A DNA stretch of 15,002 nt. It comes from an uncultured Muribaculaceae bacterium (lineage in GTDB: Bacteria > Bacteroidota > Bacteroidia > Bacteroidales > Muribaculaceae). Position 1 is the first letter of the stretch. Each line of letters begins with the position of its first letter. The notes under the pieces are model-generated. The model was not told the DNA's origin. It worked only from the letters and a program-made list of their open reading frames with translations, and searched no databases. This document shows positions 1 to 8,143 of the stretch, piece after piece. The stretch lies in assembly GCA_910589095.1 (NCBI GenBank), contig CAJUSN010000042.1, positions 1 through 15,002 of the forward strand. The letters are read 5' to 3'. The position numbers and the translations under genes are program-made.

Positions 1-1226
1 CAGCCATTGCCGGACTTGCCATAACGTTTCCGGTGATGAACATTTCGGCAGCGCTCGGAGTGCTCATAGGAGCGGGTGCGAGTGCACGAGTGTCGATAAA
101 ACTTGGCGCTAAAGACCAAGCAGGAGCTGAAGAGATATTGGGCAATTCTCTGACTCTGATACTCATCAATGCTTCGGTATATCTCACGTTTTTGTGGTTT
201 TTCCTTGATGAGGTTCTGATTCTGTTCGGGGCCTCCGAGGCATCGCTCCCTTATGCGCGTGATTTCATGAGGGTTATACTTCCGGGGATGATGATGATGA
301 ATATAGGGTTTACGCTCAATAATGTGATGCGCGCATCGGGATATCCGGTCAAGGCGATGGTCTCGATGTTTATTGGCGCGGGAGTGAATCTTCTGTTGGC
401 GCCCCTGTTCATTTTTGTGTTCGGTTGGGGCATCAAGGGGGCTGCATTTGCCACGGATATAGCGATGACGGTGTTCGCGATTAACGTACTGGCGCATTTT
501 TGCCGCAAAAAGACCACCCTGCGCTTCCACCGGGGGCGATTCGGACTGAAATGGGGTGTTGTGCTCAGCATCATCGGCATTGGCGCCGCGCCGTCGTTGG
601 TTAACCTTGCGAGTTGCTTTATCAATGTGATTATCAACACATCGCTTTACAAGTACGGAGGCGACGGAGCAGTTGCAGCCGCCGGTATATACGTCACAAT
701 TTCATCGCTTCTCACTATGGTTGTGGTGGGTATTTGTCAGGGTATGCAGCCCATTATCGGTTACAACTACGGAGCCGGTCAGCTTCACCGGCTAAAGCGC
801 ACATATTTCATCGCTGTGGCATGGGGTTCAGCCATAGCCATTTTAGGATGTGTGATAGGACGGACCTGTCCGGCATATATAGCCCGCGCGTTCACTTCTG
901 ATGAACAACTGATAGATATCACTGCCAGATCACTTCAGATAGCGATGACAATGTTTTGGGTGATTGGGTTTCAAGTTATGTCGACCACATTTTTCCAATC
1001 AATCGGCAAGGTGTGGAAATCGATATTCCTGAGCCTGACACGTCAGGTGATATTCTTGATTCCGCTGCTGCTTATTTTGCCCGGCCGATACGAGCTGGAG
1101 GGAGTGTGGATGTCGTTCCCAGTGAGCGATACTCTCTCGGCCCTGGTGACACTGGCCATGATAGCATGGCAGCTGAGAGCGCTATCGCGTCTTAACACGG
1201 AACATAAGACAGACATGGCTCTATAA
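1..1226 (+). CDS. MATE family (MepA-like) multidrug/Na+ antiporter, 5'-truncated
   Basis: This is an inner-membrane efflux transporter of the MATE family, which exports cationic drugs or metabolites in exchange for Na+ or H+. The open frame runs from the window edge (first whole codon at base 3, reading AIAGLAITFPVMNIS) to a TAA at 1224-1226, so about 408 residues are visible and the true start lies upstream. The GTG/ATG at 33/36 are internal codons, because the residues before them already match the family. Visible hallmarks are a chain of hydrophobic helices, the glycine-rich LGVLIGAGASARVSIKLG loop and the second-half motif GICQGMQPIIGYNYGAGQ. The late FFQSIGKVWKSIFLSLTRQ stretch resembles the MepA branch. 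The substrate cannot be told from sequence. No clear U-tracked terminator follows. Confidence 0.93.
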   Translation, partial: AIAGLAITFPVMNISAALGVLIGAGASARVSIKLGAKDQAGAEEILGNSLTLILINASVYLTFLWFFLDEVLILFGASEASLPYARDFMRVILPGMMMMNIGFTLNNVMRASGYPVKAMVSMFIGAGVNLLLAPLFIFVFGWGIKGAAFATDIAMTVFAINVLAHFCRKKTTLRFHRGRFGLKWGVVLSIIGIGAAPSLVNLASCFINVIINTSLYKYGGDGAVAAAGIYVTISSLLTMVVVGICQGMQPIIGYNYGAGQLHRLKRTYFIAVAWGSAIAILGCVIGRTCPAYIARAFTSDEQLIDITARSLQIAMTMFWVIGFQVMSTTFFQSIGKVWKSIFLSLTRQVIFLIPLLLILPGRYELEGVWMSFPVSDTLSALVTLAMIAWQLRALSRLNTEHKTDMAL

Positions 1227-1275
1227 GGATGAGAGCATTGGGAAACCGGTTAAATTTATTTCAAGAAGTTTCTAA

Positions 1276-1466
1276 GAGTGTGTCTGAATTTAAACCGAAT
1301 TTAACTTTAGTGTTTTGTATTATTCTTGGTTTCATCACAAACGTAAATTTTGGTGCTTTTCGCCAAGTTTCATCAGTCGCATAGCTCGCTATGCTCCCTC
1401 TTCAACTTGCGAAAATCCCTCAAAATTTCCTCTTTGTGCTAAAACCATTTAAATCCAGACACACTC
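1276..1466. mobile_element. MITE-like palindromic element, copy 1, with TAA target duplication
   Basis: Terminal inverted repeats begin GAGTGTGTCTGAATTTAAA on the left; the right end, read in reverse, is GAGTGTGTCTGGATTTAAA (18 of 19 match). The element is flanked by TAA on both sides (1273-1275 and 1467-1469), a 3-bp target duplication. The whole 191 bp folds back on itself: an inner stem GCATAGC-TC-GCTATGC near 1380 is nested in longer imperfect arms. No transposase is encoded. GAG-starting ends with a 3-bp TNA duplication are known for the IS1031-type group of the IS5 family, so mobilisation in trans by such an IS is a reasonable inference. A second copy lies at 14341-14463. Confidence 0.75.
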
Positions 1467-1475
1467 TAAGATAAC

Positions 1476-1522
1476 GAAGTGATTTAAACTTTTTGCGAAA
1501 AGTAAAAAATATAAATCACTTC
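1476..1522. repeat. Short palindromic repeat, type 2, copy A
   Basis: The arms GAAGTGATTTA and TAAATCACTTC enclose the near-palindromic core AACTTTTTGCGAAAAGT, giving a foldback of about 47 bp. The element sits 6 bp after the right target duplication of the MITE. A related copy with the same core occurs at 8682-8722, so it is a dispersed repeat rather than a chance hairpin. It could be a REP-like element or a minimal MITE; AAC flanks both sides here, but copy B does not share such flanks. Confidence 0.6.
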
Positions 1523-1619
1523 AACGGGGAAAACCGGCTGTGGGGGCCGGGTGTTTATGTTGTAGAGCATAGTTTTTACCCTTAATTTCACGCAACTGAA
1601 GGTAAACTTAAAAAAAATG

Positions 1620-1650
1620 GATAAAAAGCTTGCTTTATCAGCTTTTTATC
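1620..1650. promoter_or_regulatory. Perfect 11-bp hairpin upstream of the glycogen operon
   Basis: GATAAAAAGCT (1620-1630), a 9-base loop and AGCTTTTTATC (1640-1650) form a perfect stem ending 58 bases before the debranching enzyme ATG. Inverted AATTTCAC/GTGAAATT arms flank it on both sides, so a larger structure is possible. There is no U-tract straight after the stem, so I do not call it a terminator. A leader structure acting on the glycogen mRNA, or another repeat element, are both possible. Function is not known. Confidence 0.45.
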
Positions 1651-1708
1651 ACTATTTTCGCGTTAGTGAAATTCTTAATTTACCCTCTGAATCTTAAACC
1701 AAAATTAC

Positions 1709-3652
1709 ATGAGCTACTTGAAATTTGATAAAAACCTCATGATTAATCTGGAGCAGTCGCTGATGAAAGAGACACTCCGCACGAATCAGGCAGGTGCTTA
1801 TCACTGCACATCGGTGGTGGACTGTAACACCCGCAAGCAGCACGGCCTGCTGGTGATTCCCATCCCCGAGTTCGACAACAGTTGGCATGTGATGTTATCC
1901 TCGCTGGACGTATCGGTAATCCAGCACGGGGCATCATTCAATCTTGGGCTGCACCGCTACAGCGGAGGAGTGTACAGCCCCAACGGCCACAAATACATCC
2001 GCGAGTATGACTACGACAATGTACCGCGCACCACTTACCGCGTGGGGGGAGTTATCCTGACCAAGGAAAAGATTTTTATATCCCATGAAAACCGAATCCT
2101 GATCCGATACACACTCGTAGAAGCCCACTCACCCACAACGTTGCGTTTCCGCCCGATGCTTGCGTTCCGCGAAGTGAACCAGCTTGTGGTGGCCAACGAC
2201 GCACTTAATCCTGAGTGTCCGGCCGTTCCGAACGGCGTGAGCTGCTGCCTTTATCCGGGCTACCCTAACCTTTACATGCAGTTCAACCGCAAGCCCACAT
2301 GGGTTTATGAGCCCAACTGGTACAAAGGCTTCGAGTATGTGAAGGATCTTGAGCGAGGAGTTCCCTACACCGAGGACCTGTGGGTTCCGGGATATTTTGA
2401 AGTGCCCATCAAGAAGGGTGAGTCAATCATCTTCTCGGCCGGCATAAACGAGGTGTCTCCGCGCTCACTGAGCAAAATGTATGAAAACGAATTTGCCACC
2501 CGTACCTGCCGCACAAGCTTCTTCAACTGTCTGAAGAATGCAGCCAAGCAGTTCTATCTGCGCGATAAGGACGGAATGTTCCTCCTCTCAGGCTATCCCT
2601 GGGGAAAAATACTTGCCCGCAACACATTCATGTCGCTTCCCGGCACCACTATAGCCATTGACCATAAGGCCGACTACGAAGCCATCATGGCAACGGCATC
2701 GCAGGCTTTGCAGCATTTCATGATGACCGGCGAGGCCGATAAGCGCATACGCGGCATCGAGCTTCCTGACATCCCACTGTGGTGCATCTGGGCGCTTCAG
2801 CAGTATGCCAAAGCGTACGGCATGGAGGAAGCCCGCGAACGCTATCTGCCGCTTCTGACGGAGATTGTGGAATATATCCTTGACAACCGCCATCCGAACC
2901 TCCAGGTGGTACCTTCGGGTTTGGTACGGTCAGTAGGAACAGACTCTCCCGTGTCGTGGATGAACGCAGCTTGGGGCGGACGCCCAGTTGTTCCCCGCAC
3001 GGGATTTCTTGTGGAGTTCAACGCGCTTTGGTACAACGCTCTGGTGTTTGTGTCGAAACTCACCGAGGAGCAGCCTGACCACTCAGCTCTGCGTGAGCGC
3101 ATAGATGAAGTTGCCGGCAAGCTGAAGGAGAGCTTCATAAGCACGTTCCTGAATGACTACGGCTATCTGTATGACTATGTCAACGACAACTATGCCGATC
3201 CATCTGTGCGCCCCAACATGGCAGTGGCAATCGGACTGGACTACTCACCTCTTGACCGCCGTCAGCGCAAGGGTGTGCTTGACGTGGTTACCCGCGAACT
3301 TCTCACCCCGAAGGGTCTCCGCACACTTTCGCCAAAGAGTTTCGGCTACCGTCCTTTCTATCTGGGTTCGCCCGAAGAGCGTGAGATGGCTCTCCATAAC
3401 GGCCCTGCGCGTCCGTGGCTGTTCGGATTCTATGCCGACGCTTATCTGCGTGTGTTTGGCCACAGCGGTGTGAGCTACATCGACCGTATGCTCATAGGCT
3501 ACGAGGATGAGATGACCAACGGCTGCATCGGATCGCTTTCGCAGCTCTACGACGGTAATCCACCGTTCGGCGGCCGCGGAGCCATAAGCCACGCTACAAA
3601 TGTTGCCGGCATACTCCGCACCATCACCACGCTAAAAAAATTCACCTTATAA
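1709..3652 (+). CDS. Glycogen debranching enzyme (amylo-alpha-1,6-glucosidase type, GH133)
   Basis: A cytoplasmic 647-residue enzyme expected to hydrolyse alpha-1,6 branches of glycogen. The N-terminal GDE domain (about residues 20-240) starts with the typical LRTNQAGAYHCTSVVDCNTRKQHG-like opening. The C-terminal (alpha/alpha)6 barrel (about 270-645) shows SWMNA (416-420), PVVPRTGFLVEFNALWYNAL, RPN (501-503) and LTPKGLRTLSPKS. Length is normal for the bacterial family. It starts the glycogen operon, with a 29-base gap to the next gene. Two features look odd against Bacteroides relatives as I recall them. The usual G-T-(A/V)-W-P-W reads GPARPW (565-570), and the usual Glu of the S/P-E-(I/L)-(F/Y)-DG motif is Gln612 (SQLYDG). 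If that Glu is the general base, activity could be impaired. Identity is secure; activity is not. Confidence 0.93.
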   Translation: MSYLKFDKNLMINLEQSLMKETLRTNQAGAYHCTSVVDCNTRKQHGLLVIPIPEFDNSWHVMLSSLDVSVIQHGASFNLGLHRYSGGVYSPNGHKYIREYDYDNVPRTTYRVGGVILTKEKIFISHENRILIRYTLVEAHSPTTLRFRPMLAFREVNQLVVANDALNPECPAVPNGVSCCLYPGYPNLYMQFNRKPTWVYEPNWYKGFEYVKDLERGVPYTEDLWVPGYFEVPIKKGESIIFSAGINEVSPRSLSKMYENEFATRTCRTSFFNCLKNAAKQFYLRDKDGMFLLSGYPWGKILARNTFMSLPGTTIAIDHKADYEAIMATASQALQHFMMTGEADKRIRGIELPDIPLWCIWALQQYAKAYGMEEARERYLPLLTEIVEYILDNRHPNLQVVPSGLVRSVGTDSPVSWMNAAWGGRPVVPRTGFLVEFNALWYNALVFVSKLTEEQPDHSALRERIDEVAGKLKESFISTFLNDYGYLYDYVNDNYADPSVRPNMAVAIGLDYSPLDRRQRKGVLDVVTRELLTPKGLRTLSPKSFGYRPFYLGSPEEREMALHNGPARPWLFGFYADAYLRVFGHSGVSYIDRMLIGYEDEMTNGCIGSLSQLYDGNPPFGGRGAISHATNVAGILRTITTLKKFTL

Positions 3653-3681
3653 CCCACCACAAATCAACAAAAGCATAATCA

Positions 3682-4874
3682 ATGAAAGCATTAATGTTCG
3701 GGTGGGAATTTCCCCCTCATATCCTTGGTGGACTCGGCACCGCCAGCTACGGTCTTACTGAAGGCATGTGGCAGTGTGGCGACATGGAGATCGACTTCGT
3801 GATTCCCAAACCTTGGGGCGATGAAAACCGCTCTTTCGCCAACATTATCGGTGCCTCACAAGTGCCCATCGTGTGGCGCGACGTGAACCGCGAATATGTT
3901 CAGGAGCGCATTGGTAAAGTGATGAGCCCCGACCTCTATTTTGACCTGCGCAACCATATCTACGCCGACTTTAACTACATGCACACCAACGATCTTGGTT
4001 GCATTGAATTTTCAGGTCGCTACCCCGACAACCTGCTCGAGGAGATAAATAATTATTCGATTTGCGCCGGCGTGATTGCCCGCACACTGGATTTTGACGT
4101 CATTCACTCACACGACTGGCTCACCTACCCTGCCGGCATCCATGCCAAAAAAGTTACCGGAAAGCCTTTTGTGATCCATGTGCATGCCACAGACTTCGAC
4201 CGCTCCCGCGGTAAGGTCAATCCTACGGTGTTCGGCATTGAGCTGGACGGTATGCACCATGCTGACCATATCATCACGGTGAGCAATCTGACCCGCCAGA
4301 CGGTGATAGAGAAGTATGGCATTGACCCGGCGAAGGTGACAACCGTTCACAACGCCGTGACTCCGCTGAGCGATGAACTGCTCAATGTGGAAGTGACCAA
4401 ACCTAAGGAAAAGATTGTTACGTTCCTGGGACGTATCACCATGCAGAAGGGTCCGGAATACTTTGTTGAAGCGGCCGCCAAAGTTTTGAAAAACAACCAC
4501 AATGTGCGTTTCGTGATGGCAGGTTCGGGCGACATGAGGGAAAACAAGTTTATGAAATGCTCAAGGCGAGCGATGTGTACATCATGCCCTCGGTTTCGGA
4601 GCCCTTTGGAATCTCCCCGCTTGAGGCGATGCAGATGGGAGTACCGTCAATCATCTCCAAGCAGAGCGGATGTGCCGAGATTCTGAACAATGTGATCAAA
4701 ACCGACTACTGGGACATCGACGCCATGGCCGATGCGATTAACTCCATCATCACCTACCCCGCCATGTACAAACAGCTGCGCGAGGATGGCCTTGATGAAG
4801 TGAACCGCATCACCTGGGACAAAGCCGGTGCGAAAGTAATAGACATCTACCGCAAGGTAATCGACAAAAAATAA
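3682..4874 (+). pseudogene. Glycogen-synthase-like glycosyltransferase, broken by internal deletion plus frameshift
   Basis: A GT-B fold glycosyltransferase (GT4/GT5-like) that would elongate alpha-glucan. The first frame (3682-4686) starts MKALMFGWEFPPHILGGLG, with the glycine-rich donor loop at residues 16-19 and HSHDW at 142-146. It stays in family register to VMAGSGDM, ending at 4536, then turns to nonsense. The second frame resumes at about 4537 as (K)GKQVYEMLKASDVYIM and carries the E-x7-E motif (Glu codons 4599 and 4623) to the stop at 4874. Roughly two dozen residues normally between these blocks, covering the linker before the FTGFLKG-like motif, are absent, and the frame is off by one. 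The loss is therefore about 70 bases, of size 3n+1. Intact length would be near 420 residues. The product is probably inactive, unless this is an assembly error. It lies between the debranching and GH57 genes (29- and 36-base gaps), the usual glycogen cluster order. Confidence 0.85.
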
Positions 4875-4910
4875 TCAAAACCAACACAAAAACATCATAC
4901 CGAATCCATC

Positions 4911-6328
4911 ATGAAAGCAATTTGTTTTTATTTCCAGATACATCAGCCGTTTCGTCTGAAACGTTACCGCTTCTTCGACATAGGCAATGACCACTACTAC
5001 TACGATGACTTCGCCAACGACGATATCCTCACTCGCATAGCTCAGCGCAGCTACATCCCGGCAGCTGAAACCTTGCTTCATCTGTTGGAACAGTATCCCG
5101 GCTTCCGCTGCGCTTTCTCCATCTCGGGTGTGGCACTGGAACAGCTCGAGCAGTACGTTCCTGAGTTCATCGACATAATGAAGAAGCTCATAGCCACCGG
5201 CCGCGTGGAGATTCTCGGTGAAACCTATGCTCACTCGCTATCCTCGCTCATCGATCCTGATGAGTTTGCCAACCAGGTACGTGTGCATGACGAGAAGATA
5301 CAGTCGCTCTTCGGCGTGAAGCCCAAAGTGCTTCGCAACACCGAGCTTATCTACTGCGATGAAATGGCACCGCAGATAGCAGCTCTCGGCTACAAGGGAG
5401 TGATCACCGAGGGAGCCAAGCATATCCTTGGCTGGAAATCGCCCGACTACGTGTATTGCGCAGCATCGGCACCGAAGCTCAAAATACTGTTGAGAAACGC
5501 CAAACTGTCGGACGACATCTCTCGCCGTTTCTCCAACACCGAATGGGAGGAATATCCCCTCACCGCCGACCGTTACATGGATTGGATTGCCTCCACACCG
5601 GCCGAGGAGCAGATTATCAATCTGTTCATGAACCTCGAAACCTTCGGCGAGTTCCATCCCCGCGAATCGGGTATATTCCAGTTCCTTGAAGCTATCCCCT
5701 ACTTTGCCCGCGAGCGCGGTGTGGAATTCCTCACACCCACTGAGGCAGTGAGCAAGCTCAAACCTGTTGGAGAGCTGTCGGTTATGCACCCCATCTCCTG
5801 GGCCGATGAAGCCCGCGACACCTCGGCATGGCTCGGCAACAAACTGCAGAACGAGGCTTTCCAGAAGCTATACTCTGTGGCTGAACGCGTACGTCTCTGC
5901 GAGGACCGCCGACTCAAACAGGACTGGTACTATCTTCAGGGTGCCGACCACCTGTACTATATGTCGACAAAACACTTGCCGATGGTGCAGCTCATTCCAC
6001 ATTCTCGCCCTACGAAACTCCCTTCCAGGCATTCACCAACTACATGAATGTACTGGCCGACTTCATTGTGCGCGTTGAAGAGCAGTATCCATTGAGCATT
6101 GAAAATGAGGAACTCAATGCCCTTCTCACCACTATCCGCAACCAGGAACGTGAAATCGAAACTCTCAACAAGGAGGTGGTGTCGATGCGTAAGAACATTG
6201 AGCACTACAATGAAGAGCATCTTCTGAGAGAGAAGAAAGCAGCTCCTGCCGAGGCTCCTGCAAAGAAAGCTCCCGCTAAACGAGCCGGACGCCCCCGCAA
6301 AACCAAGACTGAAAACCCTGAAGCTTAA
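4911..6328 (+). pseudogene. GH57 alpha-amylase-like glycoside hydrolase with a one-base frameshift
   Basis: A cytoplasmic GH57 protein of the glycogen cluster. The first frame (4911-6047) shows the family regions: HQPFR (His11), GETYAHS (103-109), RNTELIY (Glu145, the presumed nucleophile) and MNLETFGEF (240-248). At 5976-5978, KHL-P replaces what reads as KHFADGAAHSTFSPYETPF if one T is restored. The correct frame then runs through YMNVLADFIVRV, a heptad-like coiled coil (about 6100-6225) and an Ala/Pro/Lys-rich tail with AGRPRK, stopping at 6328. Repaired length is 472 residues, normal for Bacteroidetes members. The expected catalytic Asp of region 4 (M-D-Y-E-T-F-G) is Asn241 here. GH57 alpha-amylase-like groups with incomplete catalytic machinery are known, so this may be a group trait rather than decay. 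The single-base lesion may be real or a sequencing error. Confidence 0.85.
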
Positions 6329-6352
6329 CAGCCGATAAACATTTTCACTTCT

Positions 6353-6391
6353 CCGGCCCGCTTCAATTGCAGAAGCGGGCCGGTTGATTTT
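6353..6391 (+). terminator. Rho-independent terminator of the glycogen operon
   Basis: CCGGCCCGCTTC (6353-6364), a 7-base loop AATTGCA and GAAGCGGGCCGG (6372-6383) form a perfect 12-bp GC-rich stem followed by TTGATTTTTCTCT. It lies 25 bases after the GH57 stop and separates the glycogen operon from the regulator gene. Confidence 0.93.
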
Positions 6392-6444
6392 TCTCTCCGT
6401 TCACACATTAGCCCAATTACACCAGTCACTCAACGTCAACTGAT

Positions 6445-8091
6445 ATGCACCGCCTGCCCCTCATTCTCATGACAATACTGCTCGCCGGACTCGCATCGTG
6501 TTCGCAAGCCGGACATATCATGGACCGAGCCGAACCGCTGATTGACACACTGCCCGACTCAGCCGTAAAACTACTCCAGAGCATCCCCTTCACATCACTC
6601 AGTTCTGCATCCACGCGAGCACGCCATTCCCTACTTCTCACTCGAGCTCTCTACAAATCATACGCCGAATTCACCGATGACTCTATTATTTCAGAAGCCT
6701 ACCGTTATTATTGCCTTGAAAACCATGGATCGGAACGCGACCGCATGCTCGCTTCCTATTTGTTGGCTGCCATCAATAATGACCTTGGAAATATAGAGCG
6801 AGCTGCACGCTACGCCAACGTAGCCATGCACCATGCTAAAAAAACATCAGATGTTATAAATCAGGCCCTCATCATTCGTTTGTTAGCGGAACTATCTCAC
6901 CAAACAAACCGCAACCAGAAAGCTCTTGAGCTCCTATTAAAAAGTGAGTTACTCTTTAGAGAAAGCGATGCTAAACCATATATAGACTATCTCCAAGCCT
7001 CGAAAGGTCTCTACTATAGTGCCTGTGGTGAAAACATCAAAGCTATTTCAGTACTTGACAGTTTAATAAATAACCCTTCTGAAGATATCCAACTGCAGAA
7101 TCTTGCAATGCAGTATATCACCACACCCATGATGCAACTAAAAATGTATACACAAGCAAAAGGAATATTAGAAAAGAGGGATACAGAAATTCTCCCCTAC
7201 TCCTTGGCGGAACTATGTTATTTAGCTGAACTCAACATTCAATCTGGAAGTGTCGCAGATGCTGAACAATACCTGAAGAGAGCATACTCCCGTAGTGAAA
7301 CACTTTCAGATAGTGTGCTAATACTTACAGTGCAACAGTATAAATATGAGAGGACAAGTCAAGCAGACTCATTATTATATACTAAATTTAAATTGGCATC
7401 TATAAAAGACCGAATTGCAGAAAAAAGTTTCAGTGAACATTCATTATCAACAATTAATATAGAAGCGGATCAAGAAATCAATTATTTATCAGATCAAGTC
7501 TCAGATCGAGAGAAGTATATCCTAGTGTTATGGATAGCAATAATAGTTTTGGCATGTGCGGCTACGTGCTCAATTGTACATATCGTACGTAAACAAAAAT
7601 TCCACATTAGTTCAGTAAAGAATATGCAGCTTTCACATACAGATCTTCAAAAAGCATACTCTCTTTTAAAGGAAGAAATAAAACGATTAGAAATAGAGTT
7701 AGCGGATAAGAGTCTAACCGAAGAAAGAGAGCATAAGATGTTCATTTCATTGATAGTGGAAACTTATCTGCGTAAACAAAAAAATGCCGGAAAGCAGACT
7801 TATTCAGAAACTGAAATTTGCAAGTGTACCGATTTACTTACACAATATATAAATACATGTAAAGCTCGTTCGGCAGATTCACTCCTCAAAGCCTTTCCCG
7901 ACTTAAAACAGGAAGACCGATTAATATATATATACACCGCAGCCGGCATCCCAACTGATATAATAATGTCCATATCAAATATGAGCACCAGCCAATTCAA
8001 TACCCGTAAAAGCCGATTGAAAAAGAAAATAATGATATATTTCAATTTGGAAAATTATGATTTTGGCATGAATCTACCGCTTACCGACTGA
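6445..8091 (+). CDS. Membrane-anchored TPR regulator with C-terminal HTH
   Basis: A 548-residue protein of a kind common in Bacteroidales. It opens with a lipoprotein-type signal (MHRLPLILMTILLAGLASC, lipobox Cys19), then the typical AEPLIDTLPDSAVKLLQSI motif and degenerate TPR helices to about residue 350. A single membrane segment (YILVLWIAIIVLACAATC, about 358-380) follows, then a coiled coil (about 390-430) and a LuxR-like HTH (about 491-530, ending NTRKSRLKKK). The predicted layout is TPR in the periplasm and HTH in the cytoplasm, so one protein could sense an envelope signal and bind DNA. The first 450 bases are GC-rich like the glycogen genes, while the rest is clearly AT-richer. It follows the glycogen terminator and precedes the GLPGLI block, which I infer to be its target. 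The family role is not experimentally certain from this sequence. Confidence 0.82.
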   Translation: MHRLPLILMTILLAGLASCSQAGHIMDRAEPLIDTLPDSAVKLLQSIPFTSLSSASTRARHSLLLTRALYKSYAEFTDDSIISEAYRYYCLENHGSERDRMLASYLLAAINNDLGNIERAARYANVAMHHAKKTSDVINQALIIRLLAELSHQTNRNQKALELLLKSELLFRESDAKPYIDYLQASKGLYYSACGENIKAISVLDSLINNPSEDIQLQNLAMQYITTPMMQLKMYTQAKGILEKRDTEILPYSLAELCYLAELNIQSGSVADAEQYLKRAYSRSETLSDSVLILTVQQYKYERTSQADSLLYTKFKLASIKDRIAEKSFSEHSLSTINIEADQEINYLSDQVSDREKYILVLWIAIIVLACAATCSIVHIVRKQKFHISSVKNMQLSHTDLQKAYSLLKEEIKRLEIELADKSLTEEREHKMFISLIVETYLRKQKNAGKQTYSETEICKCTDLLTQYINTCKARSADSLLKAFPDLKQEDRLIYIYTAAGIPTDIIMSISNMSTSQFNTRKSRLKKKIMIYFNLENYDFGMNLPLTD

Positions 8092-8120
8092 GAATCAGCG
8101 TCTTGCAACGCGAAAGAATT

Positions 8121-8143
8121 AAGTAGTTGATTCCCAACTATTT
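8121..8143. other. Small hairpin after the regulator gene
   Basis: AAGTAGTTG (8121-8129), a 5-base loop and CAACTATTT (8135-8143) form a 9-bp stem with one G-U pair, 30 bases after the regulator stop. There is no U-tract behind it beyond the TTT in the stem. It may be a weak terminator or a regulatory inverted repeat upstream of the next gene. Confidence 0.3.

Larger units (their letters stand above)
1227..1708. other. 482-base intergenic region made of palindromic elements
   Basis: No credible gene is seen between the transporter stop and the debranching enzyme. The space is filled with inverted repeats: a 191-bp MITE-like element (1276-1466), a short palindromic repeat (1476-1522), a weak GC hairpin (CCGGC 1534-1538 with GCCGG 1546-1550, no U-tract) and a strong hairpin at 1620-1650. 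Around the last one lie further inverted pairs: AATTTCAC near 1584 with GTGAAATT near 1665, and TTTACC with GGTAAA around 1575-1606. The promoter of the glycogen operon must be here. I see no unambiguous TAnnTTTG box; TAGTTTTT near 1570 is the closest. Confidence 0.7.

Noticed and set aside
33..38. GTG/ATG at 33 and 36 as the true start of the MATE gene
   Set aside because: The frame is open to the window edge and the residues before them (AIAGLAITFPV) fit the MATE fold, so the gene is simply cut by the window.
1276..1466. CRISPR array or attachment site
   Set aside because: The repeats are inverted, not spaced direct repeats, and no integrase or tRNA is nearby; MITE ends with a target duplication fit better.
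1620..1650. Rho-independent terminator for the MATE gene
   Set aside because: The stem is AT-rich, nearly 400 bases after the stop and has no U-tract after it.
4537..4560. Programmed ribosomal frameshifting in the glycosyltransferase
   Set aside because: A shift alone would not restore the roughly two dozen missing residues, and the GGGAAAAC stretch is not in the zero-frame register of a slippery heptamer.
5970..5980. Programmed frameshifting in the GH57 gene
   Set aside because: No slippery heptamer or downstream stem is visible at AAACACTTGCC; a lost T explains the break more simply.
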